Part shown: positions 5,366-14,522 of the stretch, piece by piece | Layout of the letters: the number at the start of each line of letters is the position of its first letter | Numbering within the stretch: the first letter of the stretch is position 1 | IMG/VR virus record: IMGVR_UViG_3300042526_000286 | Coordinates: 1-20,827 of that record | Direction: 5' to 3' (one strand) | DNA from: a virus | DNA: 20,827 bases | Position numbers and translations under genes: made by a program | The notes under the pieces: generated by a model | Told to the model about the DNA's origin: nothing | Database searches by the model: none | What the model saw: the letters and a program-made list of their open reading frames with translations, nothing else

Positions 5366-7144
5366 TTATTTATTTTGAACTATTCTTGATAATGCCTCCA
5401 TTGTTGATTCTGCCCCTTTAGATTTAACTTGATTAGCTTTTAATCTTGTGTCTTTCGGTTTAGCGGATAGTTCTGCATTTAAGTTTAAAACACTGTCTCT
5501 TTCTTGTGTTATAATTTCAAGTTGCTTAGAAAGAATATCAATCTTTTCTAAAAGTTTATCAATGTCAATTTGTTCTATTGGTTGTTCAACCTCTATTGCA
5601 ATATCTTCAGCTACTGTCATAATCTCCTCGATTGCTGCATCAGATGCTTCATTCATTTCAACAGGTTCAACTTCCGTAGCTGGTTCCATTTCTGGTTCAA
5701 CTTCTTCTTGTACTACTTCTACTTTTTCAACGATTTTACCAGTTTCATCAGTAGTGTAAGTGTACCCTTCATACTCGAAAGTTTGGCTTACTAATGGTAA
5801 TTGCTCACCTTCTGTTTCTTGATAAACAACGTTATCTAATTCGAAAGCATCAGCTGTAAGATTACCGAATCCTTCAACCATCATAGTAGCTAATTTTACA
5901 TCAGCACTAAACATTTCAATTAATTTTTTTAACATACTCATTTTTTTCTTTTTTAATTTTAGTTTTGTAACATTCTTTGGTAGAAATACTTCTTCATTTA
6001 TAGATAATATTAAATCGTCAACTTCCTGTTGGTCTATAAGGATCCAATTATCGGATGGCTGACCTTCACCTTTTGTTATAAAAGTATCTATTATCTCCGA
6101 AGGTACCTCTTCTTGATTAGAAACACTACAATTGCATTCTGTTACATTTTCTTTGGAAAGTCTCCAGTGATTGTTAGCAGAACTCGCTGTTTGTGATACT
6201 TCTGATGGATTAACCTCCAAGATGGCTTTAACAGCATCTGCTTTAGATAAACCACCTATATAGTCTAATGCTTCTTTAAGTGTCATACCAGTAGCATTAT
6301 TTTTATTTAGATAAATCTGTCTCAACCAAGCATGTCTGCAATTAACTCCACCTTTATATTTGAAAAGGTTGTAGTAATCTGATCCATTAGGTCCGAATCC
6401 GGGATTAACTGATCCAGCCGTTAGTATATCTTCTTTTCTGTAAACAAGATCAGCAGTGGTCATTCTAATGCAAAAATCTCTAGAGTTTAAACTAGTTCCT
6501 GAAGGTGAATATTTATATCTAACCTTGAATAGTTCATTATCTTGTTCACTTATTGCATCTGGGTTTGCATCTATTGCTTGTGCTAATTCAACTTGTGCTT
6601 GTGCATTCATTAGCACCTTTTCCATTTGAATGTAACTATCAATTGAAAATCCTTTAGCCACACCGGTTGTAATATATTCATCCCAAAGTGGTTGTGATAA
6701 CTTCATAGTAATCATCCAAGTTCCCATTGGTAAACCTTTGAAATTTAATGCGTTAGCTTTATCATTCTTTGGATCAACTATTAGCCAACTTTCTACTACT
6801 GATGTTCCATCCAACCATAACTTATCGTCGTGATTATATGTTGTATTTCTCTGGTAACCCTTAGTTAAGAAATCTTGAGATAGTCTTTCTATAACTGGTT
6901 CGTCAAAATAGATTTCGTATTCCGAACCATCTTTATTAACTCTTGGTATTCTTTGATTTGGAATAAGAACCACACCAGTTAATAATCTTTTTTGGGAATC
7001 GCTTACTTGTAAATTAACTACCTTTCTACCTTCTTTAGATAAGGTTAGAAAGTCATAAAGATTAGCTGGATTATCTACTATAGATATTCCATAAAGATCT
7101 CCGTCGGTTTCGTCATTATAAACAATTTTATATAGTTCCTTCAT
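5366..7144 (-). CDS. Prohead protease (XkdF-like) fused to MuF-like segment and scaffold
   Basis: A 592-residue multidomain protein. Residues 1-175 match the XkdF-like phage serine protease: GISIVDNPAN near the start, LTGVVLIPNQRIPR (55-68), NHD (H105 likely catalytic), GTWMITMKLSQPLWDEY (141-157) and GFSID (S167, likely nucleophile). Residues about 210-280 hold FCIRM...YRKEDI...KGGVNCRHAW (264-273), a Cys/His pattern like the C-terminal part of MuF-type head proteins; this call is tentative. A Lys-rich linker (395-401) leads to residues 402-592, a scaffold-like region: an MSMLKKLIEMFSADVKL start, a Glu-rich tract (473-525) and a coiled coil (about 527-560). Such maturation proteases process scaffold and themselves during capsid expansion. 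ATG 402 sits behind an A-rich tract, so a free 191-residue scaffold may also be made, like Nu3 within lambda C. Confidence 0.78.
   Translation of the reverse strand: MKELYKIVYNDETDGDLYGISIVDNPANLYDFLTLSKEGRKVVNLQVSDSQKRLLTGVVLIPNQRIPRVNKDGSEYEIYFDEPVIERLSQDFLTKGYQRNTTYNHDDKLWLDGTSVVESWLIVDPKNDKANALNFKGLPMGTWMITMKLSQPLWDEYITTGVAKGFSIDSYIQMEKVLMNAQAQVELAQAIDANPDAISEQDNELFKVRYKYSPSGTSLNSRDFCIRMTTADLVYRKEDILTAGSVNPGFGPNGSDYYNLFKYKGGVNCRHAWLRQIYLNKNNATGMTLKEALDYIGGLSKADAVKAILEVNPSEVSQTASSANNHWRLSKENVTECNCSVSNQEEVPSEIIDTFITKGEGQPSDNWILIDQQEVDDLILSINEEVFLPKNVTKLKLKKKKMSMLKKLIEMFSADVKLATMMVEGFGNLTADAFELDNVVYQETEGEQLPLVSQTFEYEGYTYTTDETGKIVEKVEVVQEEVEPEMEPATEVEPVEMNEASDAAIEEIMTVAEDIAIEVEQPIEQIDIDKLLEKIDILSKQLEIITQERDSVLNLNAELSAKPKDTRLKANQVKSKGAESTMEALSRIVQNK
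5939..5954 (-). promoter_or_regulatory. Probable internal start site for a nested scaffold protein
   Basis: Minus-strand AAAAAAGAAAAAAATG places an in-frame ATG (codon 402 of the protease fusion) behind an A-rich tract like those at real starts in this window. The product would run to 5366 and have 191 residues. A second ATG follows two codons later. In frame the same bases encode the Lys-rich linker, so A-richness may also reflect that. Confidence 0.4.
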
Positions 7145-7148
7145 ATTA

Positions 7149-7169
7149 GTTTATTTTATTTAAAAACAT
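7149..7169 (-). promoter_or_regulatory. TGTTTTTAA leader motif before the protease-scaffold gene
   Basis: Minus-strand ATGTTTTTAAATAAAATAAA begins 25 bases before the ATG at 7144, in the 46-base gap after the tape measure gene. It is the best match to the recurring leader. It also reads as a 7-codon mini-ORF (MFLNKIN) whose stop touches the start region, so a leader peptide is a further option. Confidence 0.4.
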
Positions 7170-7190
7170 ATTATTTTCTGATTGTTCTTA

Positions 7191-8936
7191 TTATAAGAAT
7201 GTTGCAGAATTTAATCTTGCTCTATCAAGTGATTGCTGATTAGTAACATCGCTACCAACTACATAAGCTTTAATAGGTTGGTTTTGTTGTTTACCTATTG
7301 TAGCAGCTAGTTGGTTAGTACCTGAGGAACCTACTACGTTAAATTGTGCTTGTGGAGCAGGTGGAGCAGTTGTTGAACCACCGGCATCACCACCACCACC
7401 AGCTCCAAGTATTTTCTTAGCTTTATTAATGTTACCAATAATCATAAGTGCAGAACCTGCATAGGAAAGTCCAGTAGCAATAGGACCTGCTAAAGGTGCT
7501 GCTGGTCCAGCTGCCTTAGCTGCTTCTTCACCAGCTTTAAGTGCCATTGGTACTGCAGTAGAGAATGCTTTTGCAGTATCAATACCGATAGCAGTTAATG
7601 CTAATCCTTTTTGAATACCTATTGTTGCTTTACTTCTACCAATACCAGCTGCTTCAATTTTCTCCATCCAGGCTTGACCGTCACTAACTAATCCTGTTGC
7701 TGCATCATAATAATCTTGTTTAGATTTTATCTTAGCATCATTCATTTCAATTTCTCTCTGAAGTTTTGCATCTTCTGAATCATAAATAAGTTGAGCATTT
7801 TCTGCTTCAAATTTACTTTGAGCATCTAATGTATCTTGTTTATATGTAGTATCTTTATCTCTTTTAGCTTGATTGGTTGAATCTATTAATGTTAATTCAT
7901 TTTCTGCAGTTGAAATATCTATATCAGATAGTTTTTGTGCTTCTATTTCTTTTGCTTCAACTTTTGGTGATTTTTTAGTAGGGTCAATATATGTTGATTT
8001 AGTTTCTAATTTACCAGCTGCAATATTTGCTTTAATAGTTTCTTCTGATGCTAATTTAGTATACTTAGCCTGTTCTTTTTGAGTATCTATTACTTTCTCT
8101 GCTATTGTTGTAGCAACAGCACTATATCCTAATAATGCTATCTTAGCTTTATCATACCAAGTAAGTTCAACTGCTTCACCAGATGCTAATTTAGCTGCTG
8201 CTTCTGCAGCTTTACCAACAAATAAGGCTGCTGTTGCTTTTGCTATCTGAGATTTAATATAGTTGTCGGTATTAGCAATCATTTTACGCTCAACCTCATC
8301 AAGAGTATTAACTTTACCAAATGCTTCACCTAATGTATCGTTATAGGTTTTTACTGCATCAGATTTCTTTATAATACCTTTCTTAGCCTCATTAACAGCT
8401 TCATTAACTGTTATTAAACTTTTATATACATCAGTTAAACTCTTAGTCACATCAGCCTGTGCTTCTGCATAAGCTTTGGTTTTAAATGTTGCTCCAGTTA
8501 CAGCATCAGTTACCTTATCCCAATTTGCTATAAGCAATCCTAATCCAATAATAAACAAACCTATACCTGTTGCTGCTAACGCTAATTTGAATCCTTTCAT
8601 TGCACCAGTAGATTCACCTACAATTAATGCATAAATTTTTTGATATGCTGCTCCAATTTTAGATTCAGTAGTAAATAAATCCATTGATTCAACTGCATCT
8701 TTAAAATCCATCGCAAGACCACCAGTAGCATTAGATAATAATCCCATTGCTCCCCCATTCTCTAAAATACCTTTTCTATTCTTATCTAATGATTCACTAT
8801 GTAAATTAGTTGAACTAGTTACCTTAGTTGTTGATGTTTCTAATCCATCAAGTGAATTTGATACTTTATTAATACCTTCTACACCAGCAGCAGTATCTAC
8901 ATTTATTACAATAGTTTTTTCTATTTTATCGCTCAT
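7191..8936 (-). CDS. Tail tape measure protein
   Basis: A 581-residue, Ala/Lys/Thr-rich, mostly helical protein. A hydrophobic segment LALAATGIGLFIIGLGLLIA (118-137) looks like the membrane-active helix common in tape measures. Long Lys/Glu/Ala helices (about 150-410) suggest coiled coil. The C-terminal part (450-510), with AFSTAVPMALKAGEEAAKAA followed by a Gly/Pro/Ala-rich stretch and a second hydrophobic segment (about 489-501), then a Gly-rich linker, is a pattern I know from tape measures of Bacteroidota phages. The protein sets tail length and probably helps DNA pass the host envelope. By the usual 0.15 nm per residue, 581 residues would give a tail near 85-90 nm, short for a siphovirus. 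Its ATG overlaps the preceding stop by one base (TAATG). Confidence 0.8.
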   Translation of the reverse strand: MSDKIEKTIVINVDTAAGVEGINKVSNSLDGLETSTTKVTSSTNLHSESLDKNRKGILENGGAMGLLSNATGGLAMDFKDAVESMDLFTTESKIGAAYQKIYALIVGESTGAMKGFKLALAATGIGLFIIGLGLLIANWDKVTDAVTGATFKTKAYAEAQADVTKSLTDVYKSLITVNEAVNEAKKGIIKKSDAVKTYNDTLGEAFGKVNTLDEVERKMIANTDNYIKSQIAKATAALFVGKAAEAAAKLASGEAVELTWYDKAKIALLGYSAVATTIAEKVIDTQKEQAKYTKLASEETIKANIAAGKLETKSTYIDPTKKSPKVEAKEIEAQKLSDIDISTAENELTLIDSTNQAKRDKDTTYKQDTLDAQSKFEAENAQLIYDSEDAKLQREIEMNDAKIKSKQDYYDAATGLVSDGQAWMEKIEAAGIGRSKATIGIQKGLALTAIGIDTAKAFSTAVPMALKAGEEAAKAAGPAAPLAGPIATGLSYAGSALMIIGNINKAKKILGAGGGGDAGGSTTAPPAPQAQFNVVGSSGTNQLAATIGKQQNQPIKAYVVGSDVTNQQSLDRARLNSATFL

Positions 8937-9085
8937 TATCCTTTATATTTATATTTTCTTATCCACTTAGTTTTGATTGCTTTGAATCCAACTGGAATCT
9001 CGTTTTTCCCCTTGGCAATCTCAACCAGATTACTAATATTGTAGAATGGATGGGATTGTAAAAGTTCTATAGTTTGTGTTATCAT
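8936..9085 (-). CDS. 49-residue protein coupled to the tape measure gene
   Basis: A small frame from ATG at 9085 to a TAA that shares one base with the tape measure ATG (TAATG). The product begins MITQTIELLQSHPFYNISNL and ends with a Lys/Tyr-rich basic tail (KWIRKYKYKG). There is no membrane segment or signal peptide. It is preceded by a variant of the recurring leader motif, which argues for real expression. In other phages the genes just before the tape measure encode tail assembly chaperones, but this one is too short for the usual type, and a chaperone-like frameshift gene exists elsewhere (15477-16255). I do not recognise a family; a small tail assembly factor is a reasonable guess from position. 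Confidence 0.65.
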   Translation of the reverse strand: MITQTIELLQSHPFYNISNLVEIAKGKNEIPVGFKAIKTKWIRKYKYKG

Positions 9086-9087
9086 AT

Positions 9088-9104
9088 CTTTTTATTGAAA
9101 ACAT
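9088..9104 (-). promoter_or_regulatory. Variant TGTTTTCAA leader motif before the 49-aa gene
   Basis: Minus-strand ATGTTTTCAATAAAAAG starts 19 bases before the ATG at 9085, in the gap after the large tail protein gene. It departs from the other four copies at one T-to-C position and in spacing, so it is the weakest member of the set. Confidence 0.3.
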
Positions 9105-9120
9105 TATTATCATTTAGTGT

Positions 9121-12100
9121 TTATTCTACTAAACCATTTTGAGTAACTAATACTTGAGTAAGTATTCCATTTACTGTAAAGTTTAATATCAATCTTCTTG
9201 ATAAATAAACTTCTGGTGGGGTTTGACTAGCTTTTTCTTTTATTAAAATAGTTAATGTATCTCTTTTAGGATATGATAATTCAATCCATTCAGTACCAAA
9301 TCCATCTTCCCTAGCTTCTACCGACCATATTGCATCTTTTAGTACATTAATATCAAAGTATTTGCTACCAGCATTCATTACAATCTCATTAGTTGATAAT
9401 AGCTCTATAGAATATTCTTGAATAGGTCCAACAGTTGTAAATGCAATAGACAAATCAGCAATCATAATACTAGGACCAAAAGGTAGATTACCATATACTT
9501 CAGTACCAATTACAAAAATATTGTCATATCCAGCTGGTAGTTCCCTAAAGATTGTACCATTTGAATTAAGAATAATGTTACCATTTTGAATAATAGTTCC
9601 ATTATAGATAGTTGCATTAGATGTTACTAAAACTTTATCAGTATGAATTAATCTAATATCTGTAACCAATCCAGCAAATCCATTTCCACTATTGAAAGAA
9701 GTGTCAAGTTGTCCACTTGGTAATATCTTAACAATACCCCAAGCAGTTTCACCAGCATATCCACTAATATCCCCACCAACATAGATTGAATCACTTTCTG
9801 ATTGAATAACTTTTAAATAAGAACTATATTCTGAAGTTAGTACCTGTGGAACAAATGAAGTAACTTCACCAAATCCAGTAGCATCAATTGCTATAATATG
9901 AGGTCTACTATTACCATTGTGTTCATCAAATACTCCCACTACATATAGAGTATTTGGATTATTCTTAGCAGCAACCATAGAAGTTATAGCATTGTTAAAC
10001 CCAACACCACCTGTATTAATAGAGATATTGTTACCATTTGCTGCATCAACCTTAACAAAATAATCTGTTTGGTATGCTGTTAATCCATTATAATCTAAGA
10101 ATGAACCACCTATAAGAAATGATTCAGATGTTCCGTAAGGTGCAATAGTTGTAGTTGCTCCATCAAATCCTACCCCAGGATTAAATCCACTATGAGTTAA
10201 ACCATTAATGTCTATATAAGCAATATTGTTTGTACTTACCCCATCGTATTTATCAAAAATACCAGTAACAATCATTCTTCCATCAATGTGTTGTAGAATA
10301 GATGCTCCTAATCTTTGGGGAGCCATTGTAAGTCCATCAGATAGTGTAAATCCATCTCCAAAACTTGTATACTGATAAGGTGTACCATCAAAATTCAGTC
10401 TAATAATAACATTGTTAGTTGCTCCATCATAAGAAGTGAAGTTACCATATAAAGTAATATAACTTTGTGCAGTATCTACATAGTAATCTCTAAGTACCCA
10501 TTCTTGGTGCACATCATCTGAATCATAATAATCAAATGAACCAAATGTTTTACCCAGTTCATTAATTTGAGAATGGTTCCAATCGTAGATGTCATTGAAT
10601 AGTGTAAGAACTCCTTTGCCAGTAGTAAGGTCAATCTTATAGTCATTAATTTTAAATCTATTATTATTAATAATCACTCTATCATTCAATGATAACTCCT
10701 GTACATATCTAGGTGGTAACTGAACATTGTAAGTGAACTTACGTTGTTTTAGAGAGTAGATAGTGTCTATCCAATCTTTCCAATAGTTTTTAAATAAAGA
10801 TTTATCAGCCTTAGCTAAATGCCAAGGGTCTATTTCTTCGCCATAATTAAGGGTATTAGTAACTTGTTCTAATATTGCATCATTTGTATTTCCAGCTTGG
10901 TATGAATAGATGAAAGGAACAGCTGTTTCATTTCCATATTTAAAATAAACTGGAGCATCTGGATGAGACATTAAACCATTATTAAAGAATATAATAGGTT
11001 TAGTGTTATTTTTAGATAAAGTATTACCATCTAATTTACAGGCTTGTCCTATAGTGATATTAGTTTGTTTATTTGCACCTATACCTGGTTTAAGTATTCT
11101 CTCAAATAACATATTTTCAAAAGGTAATTCAACTGTTAATACATCCTTAGATTCTATGATTGCTATTTTAGAATTTAAGTCACCATATCCAATGAGATTT
11201 GATGGATTATTAGTTTCTCTAAATTTCTTACCATTTACATTTTCTGTTTTTTGGTATTTAAAATCAATCGACTTATAGATAAGTGGTCTATCAATTTGAA
11301 TAGTCTTTTCATCAACGTATTGATTAATGTTAAGAATATTTCCATTATCATAATATGAATTTAATGTATCTAAGTAAAAGATACTATCAGAAACAGGTCT
11401 AATAATAAGTTTGAACTGTTTCATCAATCCCTGTATAAAATCAATCACCTTCATTTTAGGTAGAATATTGCTAAAAGTAATACCCCATACACTAACTTGC
11501 CAAATACCACCTGTTGATGGTTGATTATTTATCTGAACATAATTACTCCAATCTGGTGCTAATAGTATTATTGTATAGTAGTAATTGAATAGACTATCTG
11601 ATTTAATTTCATAAGTTATTTTATGAGAACCACTAGTATTAACAGAGATGACATTCATTCCTTTTAATTCCTCAGATTCAGATAATTTTATACCATTATC
11701 ATATACAATTAGTTTATAACTAACATCCTCAAATCCAACAGCATCATCAATATATATTTCTACACTTCTATTTTGTTCTGTTGATACATAGGAAATACTA
11801 TTATCTGTATTATTAACAGTAAATCCATTTGCAGTAGCAAAAGCTAGTTGAGTAGGTGTAGCTTCAATATCCAATAATTGATAATCTCCAAATGAAGATA
11901 GAGATGGGTCAGTCCACATATAGGCATTATTCATCACTTCCAAACCAAAGAAGTCTCTAGTAAATGTAATACCATACTTATTTTCTATTGCTTCTATAAT
12001 TCTCATTAATCTAATTGCTGGTCTTAGTTCAGTATTTAGTATAGCACCAACAGAAGTTCCAATATCAATAGTATTTGCTGTTCCGTAGTTCCAATCTCTA

Positions 12101-13014
12101 TCAGCATAGGCTATAAGTGGAGTAATAACATTACCATCCATAAAAGATGGGTCAGACATAGTACGAAGGGTATTAGCAGATGTGCTTTCATAGTTAAACT
12201 GTGACAACTTAGTCCAAGTAGGTTCCAAATCTGTTACACCAAATTGGTCTTTATTATAGTCTAATTTATCTATAGTATCTTCACCAAGTAAATCTGTAAG
12301 TTGTTTCAAACCCCCAAAGAATGTTATCTTATATGCATAAGGTTCTCCATCCTTCATTTGAACACCTTCTAATTGAAACTTACCATTTCTGAATACATAA
12401 GTATCAACCTCTATATAAGCATTCACTCTGATATTAGCATTAAATTGGTAATCATCTTCAGCTGAATAATCAAAGTAATATTTAAGTGCTGCACTATTAG
12501 TAGGAGTTGCTGGGATGGTAAATGAATCACTAAAATCAGTAAAGATATTAGATAGCTTTTCAATATCTGCTAACTTACTTGTGAACTGAATAGACTCATC
12601 TTTGAATAAATCTAATTCAGTATAACTTTCTGTATTATCAACAAGAGTATCAATCACATAAACTTGCTCTGGTTCAGTTGGTCCAGAAAAGATTAATAGG
12701 TCATAAAATGTAAATAACGATGTAAATGTTGTTGATGTTGTTTCATCTACTACATATTCATTCATACTAAAATCATAGATACCTAATTCTGCTTGTAAGT
12801 CATTAACATACTGCATAAATGCTTCTATAAATAACTGTAAAGTTGCTTGGTCATTATGTATCATATCAGATTCAGTAGTTCCAAATCTAAATGAGTAGGT
12901 AGTTCCATTCATTATGAATGAAATCTGTCCCCCTGTTACAGGAATAGCTTGCCACTCTAAGTTAAGAGTACTAGGTCCTAAGTTTTGTTGTCCTACGTAT
13001 AATTTTACTTCCAT
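9121..13014 (-). CDS. Large tail/baseplate protein with beta-propeller repeats and BACON-like C-terminus
   Basis: A 1297-residue tail protein, the longest in the window. Residues 1 to about 830 form the tail core: SFTIPATPTNSAALKYYF (164-181), then FRNGKFQLEGVQMKDGEPYA (208-227), LPKMKVIDFIQGLMKQFKLI (518-537) and a DTLNSYYDNGNILNI stretch, motifs I know from tail proteins of Bacteroidota phages and prophages. Residues about 850-1160 hold six units marked by G-x-F-x-x-Y-[DN]-G (857, 918, 970, 1027, 1081, 1133), with sentences like LPSGQLDTSFNSGNGF (1098-1113); this is the delta-60/DUF5122 type of beta-propeller repeat. Residues about 1205-1297 resemble a BACON domain ending in VLVTQNG. The C-terminal third is probably the part that meets the host surface. 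The ATG overlaps the preceding stop by one base. The recognition target is unknown. Confidence 0.75.
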   Translation of the reverse strand: MEVKLYVGQQNLGPSTLNLEWQAIPVTGGQISFIMNGTTYSFRFGTTESDMIHNDQATLQLFIEAFMQYVNDLQAELGIYDFSMNEYVVDETTSTTFTSLFTFYDLLIFSGPTEPEQVYVIDTLVDNTESYTELDLFKDESIQFTSKLADIEKLSNIFTDFSDSFTIPATPTNSAALKYYFDYSAEDDYQFNANIRVNAYIEVDTYVFRNGKFQLEGVQMKDGEPYAYKITFFGGLKQLTDLLGEDTIDKLDYNKDQFGVTDLEPTWTKLSQFNYESTSANTLRTMSDPSFMDGNVITPLIAYADRDWNYGTANTIDIGTSVGAILNTELRPAIRLMRIIEAIENKYGITFTRDFFGLEVMNNAYMWTDPSLSSFGDYQLLDIEATPTQLAFATANGFTVNNTDNSISYVSTEQNRSVEIYIDDAVGFEDVSYKLIVYDNGIKLSESEELKGMNVISVNTSGSHKITYEIKSDSLFNYYYTIILLAPDWSNYVQINNQPSTGGIWQVSVWGITFSNILPKMKVIDFIQGLMKQFKLIIRPVSDSIFYLDTLNSYYDNGNILNINQYVDEKTIQIDRPLIYKSIDFKYQKTENVNGKKFRETNNPSNLIGYGDLNSKIAIIESKDVLTVELPFENMLFERILKPGIGANKQTNITIGQACKLDGNTLSKNNTKPIIFFNNGLMSHPDAPVYFKYGNETAVPFIYSYQAGNTNDAILEQVTNTLNYGEEIDPWHLAKADKSLFKNYWKDWIDTIYSLKQRKFTYNVQLPPRYVQELSLNDRVIINNNRFKINDYKIDLTTGKGVLTLFNDIYDWNHSQINELGKTFGSFDYYDSDDVHQEWVLRDYYVDTAQSYITLYGNFTSYDGATNNVIIRLNFDGTPYQYTSFGDGFTLSDGLTMAPQRLGASILQHIDGRMIVTGIFDKYDGVSTNNIAYIDINGLTHSGFNPGVGFDGATTTIAPYGTSESFLIGGSFLDYNGLTAYQTDYFVKVDAANGNNISINTGGVGFNNAITSMVAAKNNPNTLYVVGVFDEHNGNSRPHIIAIDATGFGEVTSFVPQVLTSEYSSYLKVIQSESDSIYVGGDISGYAGETAWGIVKILPSGQLDTSFNSGNGFAGLVTDIRLIHTDKVLVTSNATIYNGTIIQNGNIILNSNGTIFRELPAGYDNIFVIGTEVYGNLPFGPSIMIADLSIAFTTVGPIQEYSIELLSTNEIVMNAGSKYFDINVLKDAIWSVEAREDGFGTEWIELSYPKRDTLTILIKEKASQTPPEVYLSRRLILNFTVNGILTQVLVTQNGLVE

Positions 13015-14510
13015 TATTTGAATGATTTTATTGTCTTGTGTGATAATTTAACCTTTAATGTATAGTTGATTAACTTATCATTATATTGTGTCTTAAAAGT
13101 AACCGTATCATCTACTCTTGTTACTGGATGTACTTCAAATGTTGATTGACTTCTTATCCACATCTCTTCAGATAACATAGCTTGTCTGATTACATCATTA
13201 TTAAATTCTGGTATATAATCAGTATTAAGAGTCCATTGTTCCCCACCATTAGTATTGAACTGTTTTGTAGTGTGTCTAAGAGGATTATATGAACCATTAA
13301 TATCAACTATGTTTCTACTATAATCTTCACTTGTAACCGTTAGGTTCTTAACTGATTTTTTAGTTAATGGTAGAGTTTGTAAGAACCCTGTCTTATCCTT
13401 GAATATTAAATCCCAAACTTCATTCTGACATTCAGTAATAAGGAAGTATTTCTTACTCATTGTAAATGGTTCTCCACCTATACTATATATTGCAACATAT
13501 TTAATCCACTTTTCGCTAAGTATATCAACCTCTGTGGCATTATCTACTACACCTACACTAGCTATATAGTCTGTTGATAGATTAGGGTCAAATGATAATG
13601 TTCCACTAGGACAAGAGTGTTCAGTAGATGGGTCACTTGAGACGTAGTAACCTATTTTAACTAAATCTTGCATCTTAAAGTAACATCTTTCTGGTGAAAA
13701 CATTGAAATACTCTTAGTAATACCACCTTGAAATAGTGAATTTAATGAATTAGCTTGTACTTCATTATTGTTTATATATCCATCTGTTATGTATAGGTGC
13801 TGTGTTGTAGTATGTTGAACTGTGTCGAATAATTTATTAACCATTTCAACAGCACACCATTTACCTTCAGTTTCTCTAATAGGAATAGGTCCTAATGTGT
13901 GTTGATTAGCCAGGTAATAGTCAATATCAGCTGAGAATCCTTCTCTTACCAAATACGATATGTTACTATAAACTATGCTTTGTAATCTTTGTACTTTTTT
14001 CTTTATCTTAGAGAATCTTACTGGAACATCTATAAAGGTATCGAATAAACCATTATAAACTTTTATGTTAAATACTGTGGTATCAAAAGTTTGTGTATCT
14101 TGGGATAGTGCTAAATATGGACTTCTCACCACTGTATCTCTTCTAACTATTGCTGGTTCTGGTGGAACTCCCTCACCAAAGATTACTGATTCATTTTTAC
14201 CATTATAAGAATAGTTAAATATATCACTACCATTCATAGTTCTCATGTAAACTACATTATCCACAACAACTACTTCAAAGTTACCACCATAATCTAATAC
14301 AAAAGCATTCCCATATAGAGTAGCTTGGTCGTTATTGGAAGTTCCAATAGTTGTTTGACCAGGATTAATTCTTGCATCTTGGAAAACTTCTCCTCTAACA
14401 AATTCTACTGAATCTGTAGGGTGGTCTCCCCAAAAAGATAATGTTAATATATCATCTATTGAACATAGGTCTACGAATGTTATTGTTAAATTTTGTACTG
14501 GTGCTGGCAT
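13014..14510 (-). CDS. Tail/baseplate structural protein (498 aa)
   Basis: A 498-residue, beta-rich protein with many aromatic and Asn/Thr residues, no signal peptide and no catalytic motif. The N-terminal 75 residues contain NNDQATLYGNAFVLDY (59-74), which resembles HNDQATLQLFIEAFMQY (53-69) near the N-terminus of the next, much larger tail protein, so the two may share an N-terminal domain. The C-terminal part (about 400-498) has alternating strands ending in KLINYTLKVKLSHKTIKSFK. Its stop overlaps the start of the 1297-residue gene by one base, and proteins made from coupled genes often bind each other. I place it in the distal tail or baseplate by context; whether it corresponds to a Dit-type protein cannot be told from sequence alone. 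Confidence 0.6.
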   Translation of the reverse strand: MPAPVQNLTITFVDLCSIDDILTLSFWGDHPTDSVEFVRGEVFQDARINPGQTTIGTSNNDQATLYGNAFVLDYGGNFEVVVVDNVVYMRTMNGSDIFNYSYNGKNESVIFGEGVPPEPAIVRRDTVVRSPYLALSQDTQTFDTTVFNIKVYNGLFDTFIDVPVRFSKIKKKVQRLQSIVYSNISYLVREGFSADIDYYLANQHTLGPIPIRETEGKWCAVEMVNKLFDTVQHTTTQHLYITDGYINNNEVQANSLNSLFQGGITKSISMFSPERCYFKMQDLVKIGYYVSSDPSTEHSCPSGTLSFDPNLSTDYIASVGVVDNATEVDILSEKWIKYVAIYSIGGEPFTMSKKYFLITECQNEVWDLIFKDKTGFLQTLPLTKKSVKNLTVTSEDYSRNIVDINGSYNPLRHTTKQFNTNGGEQWTLNTDYIPEFNNDVIRQAMLSEEMWIRSQSTFEVHPVTRVDDTVTFKTQYNDKLINYTLKVKLSHKTIKSFK

Positions 14511-14522
14511 AGTTATTTGTTT

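Noticed and set aside
5448-5794. Two plus-strand frames rich in Ser, Ile and Phe within the scaffold region
   Set aside because: They mirror the Glu/Ala/Asp-rich scaffold sequence on the other strand; no start context or family pattern.
11003-11278. Plus-strand 91-residue frame
   Set aside because: Antisense to the core of the large tail protein, with no leader or neighbour in the same direction.
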